NCBI GenBank assembly: GCA_030765645.1
Contig: JAVCCE010000064.1
Span: 1-64,000 of the forward strand
Length of the DNA stretch: 64,000 nt
Direction: 5' to 3'
Source: Candidatus Hinthialibacter antarcticus
Lineage (GTDB): Bacteria; Hinthialibacterota; Hinthialibacteria; Hinthialibacterales; Hinthialibacteraceae
Shown here: piece by piece, positions 57,724 through 64,000 of the stretch
How positions within the stretch are numbered: the stretch's first letter is position 1
How the letters are laid out: the number at the start of each line of letters is the position of its first letter
Position numbers and translations under genes: made by a program
The notes under the pieces: generated by a model
Database searches by the model: none
Told to the model about the DNA's origin: nothing
The model's input: only the letters and a program-made list of their open reading frames with translations

Positions 57724-59625
57724 ATGAAACAACGATATTGTGATGCTGTCGCGATTGGAGTGCTGCTGGCAATTGCTTGCGCACTTTACTTGCCCTATTT
57801 ATTCGACAAACCCGGATTCAGCGGCGATAGTATTAAATTCCAGGCGATCGGGCCTGTGCTCGGCGCCCCCCACCCCACCGGCTACCCATTATACATGGGA
57901 CTTTTGTGGGCGACGGCAAAAATTCCGATTTCTACGTACGCGTTCAAAGCCAATGTCCTGAGTTTATTTTTCTCGCTAGCGTCTCTTCTTTTGTTATACG
58001 CAAGCATCCGTCGGCTCGGCGCCTCACACTGGACGGCGTTTTCTCTTTCCGCATTTTTCGCTTCGACTCCCGCCGTATGGAGTTACTCCTGCGTGGCGGA
58101 AGTCTATTCGCTGCATTGGTTTCTTATGCTACTGTTTTTGCGGATTGCGTATGAATGGCAACAGGCGCCGACGCCCCGGCGGTTTCTCTTCTTACTTCTT
58201 ATTCTAACGCTCTCGTTTCTCCATCATCTTTTGACCATCACGCTGCTGCCCGCTTTTTTATTGTTCTTGTTTTTGAACCGACCGAAATGGCCCCGCGTCA
58301 AACGCGTCCTTCTGGCAATTGCTATTTCCTTATTTGTTTTCGTCGGCGTACACGCTTTGTTTTATTTGCGCTTACAAATGGAGCCTCCCTATATGGACGG
58401 GGGCGAATTGGACGTACGCGGGTATGTGAGTTACGTCATGGGCGGCGGATATCGCACCCTATTGTTTGCGGATGAGACCATGCTTTCATGGATACAAAAA
58501 TGCGGGGCGCTCTGCCTTCGGCTCGCGCAGGAATGGAGTTGGCCCGCGCTCATCATTGCGCTGGTCGCCGCAGCCGCGAACGTCCGCGCAGCGATTCAAT
58601 ACAGACGCAGCGAGCTATTGTTGCTCGCGAGTTTGCTGACCTGGTTCATTATCTGCGGCCCCTATGACATCGCAGACATCGACCAATATTTTCCCCATGC
58701 GCTTATTCTCGTTTTGCTTTTAATTGCGCATCGCCTGCCGACTTGTTTTAAGAACCATCAAAAATTTTATGTTCCGTTGCTCTCTCTGGTTGTCGTATGT
58801 TTCGTCGGCTTCCGATGGACAGCGCCGCCGCAAGAGTTAGTCAAATACCGCGCTTCGCAGCCGCAGCCCATTCAAGAAATGCTCAGGCAGGTTCCAAACG
58901 ATTCAATACTCGACGCGGGGTTCTATACCTACGAACAGTTATTCAATTACTACCGCATGGAGCAAAACCGTTTTGACGTGAAGCCGTTTATTCTGCCCCA
59001 ATTCGCCGCGCAAACATTTAATTACATCGTGTACGGCGTTCCCCTCTCGGCGCGCGGCGAGACCATCCCTGCGGGACGACGCGCATTCACATTTTCTGAC
59101 ATCGCAGCCTACCAAAGGCTTGGGCTTCAAGTTCAACGTATCTATTCACCCACAAACTCGCCGCTCAATGAAACCTTTTTCGAGCGGTTACAAAAAACAG
59201 CGCAAGGAAAAAGCGTCTTCATTGCTGGTTCGCCCAGTTTGGTTGCGAGCGACCGCTTGAATTGGGCCAATGCATTTCAGCGACTTGGCATTCAAATCAG
59301 CCAAGAGGATATGAACCAGAAATGCGTGATTGCGTACCACCCAAACTTCGGCACGGAGAGCGAAGGCTTCGTCGTCAAGCGCGACTTTGAGTCGATTGAG
59401 GTTGCACCTCCTCGCTCAAGAGCCAAACTTGTGAGCCACAAAACCGAGGGCGGGTATTTGTCATACGTTGAGTTGCAAGACGTTCGTTTTGGAGACTATC
59501 AGGAGGGCTATACATTTGTCATTGCCGATTCATGGGGCGCCGTGCAAGCCTTTACCATCGACCCCATGTATGGAGTTCGCGTGTTTCCGTATGATTTGGT
59601 TGAAGTATTAAAACCCGCTGGTTGA
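57724..59625 (+). CDS. DUF2723-family polytopic membrane protein
   Basis: A 633-residue inner-membrane protein with about 10-12 hydrophobic segments in the first 380 residues and a periplasmic C-terminal domain of about 220 residues. GFSGDSIKFQAIGPVLGAPHPTGYPLY near 31-57 (seen as FSGDS and APHPTGYPLY) and CVAEVYSLHWFLM near 123 are the family's conserved loops. Members are GT-C-like and may mannosylate or otherwise glycosylate proteins or lipids from polyprenyl donors. No strong Shine-Dalgarno is seen. It ends 5 bp from the convergent permease gene. Confidence 0.83.
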   Translation: MKQRYCDAVAIGVLLAIACALYLPYLFDKPGFSGDSIKFQAIGPVLGAPHPTGYPLYMGLLWATAKIPISTYAFKANVLSLFFSLASLLLLYASIRRLGASHWTAFSLSAFFASTPAVWSYSCVAEVYSLHWFLMLLFLRIAYEWQQAPTPRRFLFLLLILTLSFLHHLLTITLLPAFLLFLFLNRPKWPRVKRVLLAIAISLFVFVGVHALFYLRLQMEPPYMDGGELDVRGYVSYVMGGGYRTLLFADETMLSWIQKCGALCLRLAQEWSWPALIIALVAAAANVRAAIQYRRSELLLLASLLTWFIICGPYDIADIDQYFPHALILVLLLIAHRLPTCFKNHQKFYVPLLSLVVVCFVGFRWTAPPQELVKYRASQPQPIQEMLRQVPNDSILDAGFYTYEQLFNYYRMEQNRFDVKPFILPQFAAQTFNYIVYGVPLSARGETIPAGRRAFTFSDIAAYQRLGLQVQRIYSPTNSPLNETFFERLQKTAQGKSVFIAGSPSLVASDRLNWANAFQRLGIQISQEDMNQKCVIAYHPNFGTESEGFVVKRDFESIEVAPPRSRAKLVSHKTEGGYLSYVELQDVRFGDYQEGYTFVIADSWGAVQAFTIDPMYGVRVFPYDLVEVLKPAG

Positions 59626-59630
59626 TTCGA

Positions 59631-61331
59631 CTACCATTCCAATTCATGCAGTTTCTGCAGACCATACCAAACAGGAATCAAAATGGCGCAGGTTTGCCAT
59701 AACAAAAAGAGCGTAACCCACATCATCAGCCCCGGTTCAATAGCAAGCAAGGTCGAGAAATCAACGCCAGGGGTATGATCGAGCGCAAAGCGCCCCAACA
59801 GCGCCGCGCTCACAGCAAAATATAACATGGTTAAAATCATCGTCACCAATGCGCCCGTGTTTGAGCTCACGTCCGCCGCGCTGGTCGCGTCAAATTTATG
59901 AAACACCGCGCCTAGCCCCATCGTCCAACTGGTAAACCCAAACGCAAACAAAAGTAACGAGGTCGAGCTAATCATCCACAGTGTTGCGTCCGCTTGCAGG
60001 ATGGAGTTCAACAGATACAACATGCTCTCGCCAATGACCAGCAAAAAGAAAGCATGGAGGTAATATTTGGTAAAGAAAAAGCGCGGCATCCCCACGCCGG
60101 AACTCATGATTTTCCAAAAGGCGCGACCTTCGAGACTAATCGAGGGAAAAGTAAACCGCAGTGAAAGCGTGGCCTGAATAAACCCGAGCAGCATGATATT
60201 AAAAAACACAAGGAAGTAGGCGCGTTCTTCTGATTCAGTCCCTTCTAGATTCACGTTCTGCATGTGGGCGATGTAAAACAACACCAGGCCAATGATGAGC
60301 ACCATTTGCCCCCACTGAGAAAAATCACGCATGAACAGCCGGATTTCTTTCAGCAAAATCGCGCCCGACGCTTTCGGCAAAAACGGAATGGCGCGCAGCC
60401 CGCGCGGATGGAATTCTTTCGACTCGCGCGACCGGCTAATGCGGATGCGTTCTTGCGACCACAACCAGGCTTCGCGATACCAGCGGTCTCCCAACTCCAT
60501 CGCAAACTGCCAGAGCAGGAAGGCGCCGCTAACCAGCAAGAGCAAGTTGATGCCGACGCCCTTTAAATCATTTTGTACGGAAGCGGTCAACAGGCTTGCC
60601 AACCATTGATTGGGTAAATAGGGCAGCGTTGAAAGTTGCATATTCGCGAGGCGCTCGCCAATCGCCTGCGCGTCAACCTGGGTGAACAAATCACTATTGT
60701 TTGCGACTACATATCCCACCAATGAAAAAACGGTGGTCAACAATAAAGTGCTGGCGAACAACGTCCGATAAGGCCGCCCCAGAATCCAGCGTGCGATAAA
60801 CACCATCGCGATGATTCCCGACAAGCCGATGACGCCCCAAAATCCCAGCATACCGATCAAAGCAATGGGGTAATAAATGAGCGGCGCGTCTAACGCCCAT
60901 CCATAGGCCAATAAGACGGGAATGCAGAGCAAGGCCAATCCCCAACCGCCGCGTATCAACGCCTCGCAGCATTGGATGCGAAATATATTGCTTACATGGT
61001 AGGGAGTTGACATGAGCAACGGCAGTTCATGCCCACGAAACAGTGAACCAAACGCGGTGAGGGCGTGACCAAGAAAAACAATGAGAGACGCAGAGAAAAA
61101 ACCAAGCGAGAGAAAGCGCGTAAGAATGATGGGGCCAATCACGTCAATCGTCGCGAGGTTGTTACACAACCGGCTGACGCCTGCGAAACATAGCGTCCAA
61201 AACAATCCTAGCAGCAACAGAAACGCTGACGCCTGCAAAAAAGCGTCGAGGTTAAACCGACGCCAATAGCGCACCATGCGCAGCCACTTCACGCGAATCA
61301 GGTTCCAGTCGGACCCGGATACGGTCAACAC
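59631..61331 (-). CDS. ABC-2 type exporter permease
   Basis: A 566-residue protein with about 12 hydrophobic helices, opening with a cytoplasmic MVRYWRRFNLDAF stretch. The first half includes SLFRGHELPLLMSTPYHVSN and the second repeats the pattern near FKIMSSGVGMPRFF-like positions. This matches the large putative ABC exporter permeases (about 530-600 residues). It starts at GTG with GGAGAGG upstream; an ATG 18 codons later is an alternative. No ATP-binding subunit gene is adjacent, so the partner must be elsewhere. The substrate is unknown. Confidence 0.75.
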   Translation of the reverse strand: MLTVSGSDWNLIRVKWLRMVRYWRRFNLDAFLQASAFLLLLGLFWTLCFAGVSRLCNNLATIDVIGPIILTRFLSLGFFSASLIVFLGHALTAFGSLFRGHELPLLMSTPYHVSNIFRIQCCEALIRGGWGLALLCIPVLLAYGWALDAPLIYYPIALIGMLGFWGVIGLSGIIAMVFIARWILGRPYRTLFASTLLLTTVFSLVGYVVANNSDLFTQVDAQAIGERLANMQLSTLPYLPNQWLASLLTASVQNDLKGVGINLLLLVSGAFLLWQFAMELGDRWYREAWLWSQERIRISRSRESKEFHPRGLRAIPFLPKASGAILLKEIRLFMRDFSQWGQMVLIIGLVLFYIAHMQNVNLEGTESEERAYFLVFFNIMLLGFIQATLSLRFTFPSISLEGRAFWKIMSSGVGMPRFFFTKYYLHAFFLLVIGESMLYLLNSILQADATLWMISSTSLLLFAFGFTSWTMGLGAVFHKFDATSAADVSSNTGALVTMILTMLYFAVSAALLGRFALDHTPGVDFSTLLAIEPGLMMWVTLFLLWQTCAILIPVWYGLQKLHELEW

Positions 61332-61358
61332 GGCTCCACCTCTCCGCCCGCCGAACCC

Positions 61359-62096
61359 TTACAGGAGGGCTTGGTCGTCGTCGATCAGTTCATCGCTTTC
61401 CCAAACCAGAAAACGATGGCACGCCTCACACTGCACTACGTCCTGACCCCGTTTGACCAACTGTATAATCCGTGGAGTGAGCCGTACGCTGCACCCGCCG
61501 CAATGCCCGTTATTCGCGGGAACCACAGCCAAGCCATTTCGAGAATTGAATACGCGAATGAAGCGTTGATAGAGGCTGGGATTGACTTTATCAACAACTT
61601 CTTGCGAAGCCGATTTGGCTTCTTCAATCGAAGAGTTCATCTCGCTGGCGCGGTCTTCCAGAGCGCCAAGCTCGCCGCTGAATTGCGATTTTTTCAGGTC
61701 AAGTTCAGCGGTTTTTTCTTCAATGGTCTTGTTGGCTTTTTCGACCGATTCCATCAACTCAAGCATCCGGGTTTCGATGCGTTGATTTTTTTTGTCGAGG
61801 GCTTCGATCTCGCCCAGGGTGGCGTCGTATTCTTTTTTATTTTTGATGGAAAGCAGCTGCGCTTCTTTTTTCACCCGCTTATCTTGGTTGGAACTCAAAT
61901 CTAATTCGCGGGTTTTCTGCTCAGTTTCGCATTCTTGAATTTTTGTTTTCGCGGCTTCGACAGCATCTTCCAACGCGCCAAACAGGCCTTCGATTTCCTG
62001 GCGCCGTTTGGGGATGATATCGTACTCAGATTCAATCTCTCGTTGTTCGCTGAGCGTTTCCTGCAATACCAGCAATTGCGACAACCTCGGGTCCAT
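61359..62096 (-). CDS. Coiled-coil protein with C4-type zinc ribbon
   Basis: A 245-residue protein. Residues 1-175 are a long helical hairpin rich in Glu, Lys and Leu heptads. Cys199-x2-Cys202 and Cys223-x2-Cys226 at the C-terminus form the CT398/HP0958-like zinc ribbon. Helicobacter HP0958 and its relatives are reported to act as RNA-binding chaperones connected with flagellar and RpoN regulation, but orthologues in other phyla are untested. AAGGTAGG precedes the ATG. It is followed by the ABC permease gene 27 bp on. Confidence 0.87.
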   Translation of the reverse strand: MDPRLSQLLVLQETLSEQREIESEYDIIPKRRQEIEGLFGALEDAVEAAKTKIQECETEQKTRELDLSSNQDKRVKKEAQLLSIKNKKEYDATLGEIEALDKKNQRIETRMLELMESVEKANKTIEEKTAELDLKKSQFSGELGALEDRASEMNSSIEEAKSASQEVVDKVNPSLYQRFIRVFNSRNGLAVVPANNGHCGGCSVRLTPRIIQLVKRGQDVVQCEACHRFLVWESDELIDDDQALL

Positions 62097-62158
62097 ACAA
62101 ACCTACCTTACGTATGAGAAAGTTAAAATTTTCGGCCAGCGCTTGACCAGCCAGGACG

Positions 62159-62185
62159 AAAAAATCCCCGCAACCTTATTCGGGG
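62159..62185 (-). terminator. Terminator overlapping the end of the 57-residue gene
   Basis: On the minus strand CCCCG (62185-62181) and CGGGG (62170-62166) flank a loop holding the stop codon, followed by ATTTTTT. It is a short-stem intrinsic terminator. Confidence 0.6.
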
Positions 62186-62349
62186 CGGGGAAATTTTTCA
62201 TCCAGTTTGGTTATAATATCGTCCATAAACCGGCTAATCGTGATGGAGTCAGGCGGACGCATATCGTCACCGTTAAATGCACTGATATACGATGAAGTTA
62301 CCATCGCCACAATTTCCATACGCCGTTCATCACTTACTAATTCCGCCAT
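62176..62349 (-). CDS. Small hypothetical acidic protein
   Basis: A 57-residue polar protein beginning MAELVSDERRMEIV. Two helices are likely and no Cys or signal is seen. The frame is open from 62403, but AAAGGAG lies just before the ATG at 62349, which is therefore used. It stands between the zinc-ribbon coiled-coil gene and rsmE, with a short terminator right at its stop. Its family is unknown; it may be a conserved accessory protein. Confidence 0.6.
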   Translation of the reverse strand: MAELVSDERRMEIVAMVTSSYISAFNGDDMRPPDSITISRFMDDIITKLDEKFPRPE

Positions 62350-62464
62350 CGGAGAACTCCTTTTGTCTAATAAGAATTCGACGGGTGTACTACGCTTCCG
62401 CAACCAATTAGCATACGAATAGAATCTAAACTTTGCAAGGGTTCAGACCATCCTTTTTTAACAG

Positions 62465-63217
62465 GTGCGGCAAGTGACCGAAAAAATACGGACCCGTCTT
62501 TTTGTTCCAAGCGCAGGCGCTCCCATGCTCTGCCTCGACGACTCGGATACGTTAAGCGTATCACGAGTTTTACGTCTACGGCGAGGGGAACGGATCGACT
62601 GCTTCAATGGAGACGGAAATTGCTATATTTACGCTGTCGCAGCGTCTCAGAAAAACGCTCTCTCGCTTGACCTTGAAAAGCATCTTCACAACCCAAGCGA
62701 CAACATCCCAGAGACAACCGTAATGATCTCCGCCGTTAAAGGAAAAAATAAAGACCGCATCGTTCGCGATCTCCCCCCGCTTGGCGTAACCCGAATCGTG
62801 TTTTATTATGCGGAGCGTTGCGTGAGCCGCCCCGAAGCCGACCAACAACCGCGTCTACAAAAAATCGCGATTGAGGCCTGCCGCCAATGCGGGCGCTCCA
62901 CGGTTCCAACAATAGAAATCATCGACAAACCATTACAAGAAGCAGCCAAAATCGACCAACAATCCGTCTTGTTTTGGGAAAATGAAACAGAGCGAGCGCT
63001 TCGATTTGAATTCACAACAGCCCCGATGCAATTAATTTTTGGGCCGGAGGGCGGTTTTACCGACAATGAAATTGACTGGGCAAAACAGATGGGAGTTCAA
63101 ACCAGAAGCCTTGGCCCCCGGATTTTGCGCAGCGAGTTGGCTGTTACGGTGGGCGTAGCGCTGGTACAAGACCGCAGGGGAATTTTCAGCGCAGTTTCCC
63201 CTCATCCAGAAAAATAG
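62465..63217 (+). CDS. rsmE: 16S rRNA (uracil-1498-N3)-methyltransferase RsmE
   Basis: A 250-residue SPOUT-class enzyme that methylates 16S rRNA U1498 with SAM. An N-terminal PUA-like domain (SVSRVLRLRRGERIDCFNG near 31) is followed by the trefoil knot with KGKNKDRIVRDLPPLGV, EACRQCGRSTVP, FGPEGGFTDNEI near 196 and LGPRILRSELA near 217. The usual RSET motif reads RSEL here. No ATG is available: the start is GTG at 62465, or GTG at 62474. Confidence 0.93.
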   Translation: MRQVTEKIRTRLFVPSAGAPMLCLDDSDTLSVSRVLRLRRGERIDCFNGDGNCYIYAVAASQKNALSLDLEKHLHNPSDNIPETTVMISAVKGKNKDRIVRDLPPLGVTRIVFYYAERCVSRPEADQQPRLQKIAIEACRQCGRSTVPTIEIIDKPLQEAAKIDQQSVLFWENETERALRFEFTTAPMQLIFGPEGGFTDNEIDWAKQMGVQTRSLGPRILRSELAVTVGVALVQDRRGIFSAVSPHPEK

Positions 63218-63274
63218 GCTGCTATAATCCCGACATTAGAAAATAAGAGGTTCATCCGGTAAGTGAGCCGGGTT

Positions 63275-63345
63275 GTACCCATGCCACATGCAGCGAAATC
63301 TCAATTCAATGTATAAAAAAAGTATCCAATTTTACGGAAGAACCA
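63275..63345 (+). repeat. 70-bp dispersed repeat, copy 2 (upstream of mtaB)
   Basis: The sequence matches the reverse complement of 11954-12023 from GTACCCATGCCACATGCAGC to ACGGAAGAACCA, with three or so differences. It ends 17 bp before the mtaB start. Its first half carries the GCATGGGT element end also found at 40319-40330. It could provide part of the mtaB promoter or leader. Confidence 0.75.
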
Positions 63346-63362
63346 AATAAGAAAACAAAACC

Positions 63363-64000
63363 ATGACCACCAGCACGCGCGCGCCGCGCTTCTCCATTCA
63401 TACCCTAGGGTGCAAAGTCAATCAATATGACTCAGAACGCATCCGCACCCAGCTGATGCAACGCGGCTTTCAGTTGCAAGGCGAGGCCGATGAATCGCTG
63501 GACTTAATCGTGGTGAACACTTGTTCGGTGACCTCTGAAAGCGACCGCAAAGGCCGCCAGATGATCCGTAAGTTGATCCGCCAAAACCCGGATGCGCGCG
63601 TCGCCGTCACCGGATGTTACTCGGAACGCAAACCGCTCGAAATCGGAGCGATTGAAGGCGTTGACGAAATCGTCCCCATTCAAGACCAAGACGCCTGGGC
63701 GGCGCGCATCGCCGACGAACTCGGTTGGGGATGCGAAGACCAAAGCCACCTCTGGAAAGGCGGCGGCATCGAAATCTTTCACGAACACACCCGCGCGTTC
63801 ATTAAAATCCAAGACGGCTGCGATTTAAAATGCACCTTTTGCAGCATCCCCACCAGCCGGGGCGTCGCCCGCAGTCGGCCCATTCCTGAAGTAATGAATG
63901 AAGCGCGCCGGATGATTGATTTGGGTTACCCGGAAGTCGTCTTGTGCGGCATCTGCATCGGACATTACGGCATCGGCGAAGATTTTGGGCTACACAATCT
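63363..64000 (+). CDS. mtaB: tRNA t6A37 methylthiotransferase MtaB (partial, runs off the window)
   Basis: The first 212 residues of a radical SAM methylthiotransferase are present; the frame is open to the window edge. HTLGCKVNQYDSE near 13-25 is the MtaB-type signature of the N-terminal UPF0004 domain, with Cys17 binding one [4Fe-4S] cluster along with VVNTCSV and TGCYSE. CDLKCTFC near 147 is the radical SAM CxxxCxxC. The enzyme makes ms2t6A at tRNA position 37. Start is ATG at 63363; no strong Shine-Dalgarno is visible, and the 70-bp repeat lies just upstream. Confidence 0.93.
   Translation, partial: MTTSTRAPRFSIHTLGCKVNQYDSERIRTQLMQRGFQLQGEADESLDLIVVNTCSVTSESDRKGRQMIRKLIRQNPDARVAVTGCYSERKPLEIGAIEGVDEIVPIQDQDAWAARIADELGWGCEDQSHLWKGGGIEIFHEHTRAFIKIQDGCDLKCTFCSIPTSRGVARSRPIPEVMNEARRMIDLGYPEVVLCGICIGHYGIGEDFGLHN

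Noticed and set aside
61371-61904. Plus-strand frame of 177 residues
   Set aside because: It is an Phe-rich antisense shadow of the coiled-coil zinc-ribbon gene.
1-64000. CRISPR arrays, rRNA, tRNA and IS transposase genes
   Set aside because: Looked for by eye on both strands; no regular direct-repeat array, no tRNA or rRNA stretch and no transposase was recognised. A covariance-model scan would be needed to exclude small RNAs.

Overview
The window comes from a Gram-negative-type heterotrophic bacterium of roughly 50% GC. No rRNA or tRNA was seen, so the phylum cannot be fixed. The gene content fits PVC-like groups or candidate phyla such as Planctomycetes, Lentisphaerae, Hydrogenedentes or Poribacteria: several Tat-exported Gfo/Idh/MocA oxidoreductases, three Tat-exported formylglycine sulfatases, a secreted sugar isomerase-like TIM barrel, pectin-type polysaccharide lyases, a Na+/solute symporter and a tandem PPK2. 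This assignment is inference from gene style only.

Layout. 1-572: edge copy of a MITE-like repeat and a palindromic element. 573-6816: Na+ symporter, divergent oxidoreductase, dihydroorotase-like amidohydrolase, SufE, zinc-ribbon protein and dCTP deaminase. 6841-11852 (minus strand): family 11 rhamnogalacturonan lyase, then a TPR/GT41 glycosyltransferase overlapping a C-methyltransferase gene. 12135-15400: BASS transporter, YdjC-like deacetylase and an exported oxidoreductase. 15531-19054: a GspG-like fragment, a 937-residue membrane protein that looks like a catalytically dead M50 protease with two cyclic-nucleotide-binding-like domains, and a small Cys-rich protein.

19051-31462 (minus strand) is a complete Tad/Flp pilus locus in transcription order: flp pilin, prepilin peptidase, TadE, CpaB, secretin CpaC, CpaE/TadZ, TadA, TadB, TadC, OmpA-like lipoprotein, MoxR-like AAA ATPase, TadG and finally a membrane-anchored caspase-like protein. 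31985-34948 holds two exported proteins, a LamG-type lectin and a four-repeat protein ending in an emfourin-like domain. 35153-35314 is the second MITE-like copy. 35528-37715 is an ECF sigma / FecR anti-sigma / pseudopilin operon.

37741-50615 is a catabolic stretch: three sulfatases, an exported oxidoreductase, a 2-oxoacid:ferredoxin oxidoreductase (korAB), a secreted ADP-ribosylglycohydrolase-fold protein and a family 10 pectate lyase. An orphan second Flp pilin gene (39581-39769) is included, followed by a hairpin that hides the ribosome binding site of the next sulfatase. 50727-64000 is mostly housekeeping: tandem PPK2, FapA-like protein, haem lipoprotein, exported isomerase-like protein, serine hydrolase, DUF2723 membrane protein, ABC-2 permease, zinc-ribbon coiled coil, RsmE, and a truncated MtaB running off the edge.

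Together the genes suggest a surface-attached bacterium that degrades sulfated and pectin-like polysaccharides, imports products with Na+ symporters and oxidises 2-oxoacids with ferredoxin. The most unusual items are the caspase-like protein closing the Tad operon, the dead-protease/cNMP protein, the emfourin-like repeat protein, the occluded sulfatase start, and three families of short dispersed inverted repeats.
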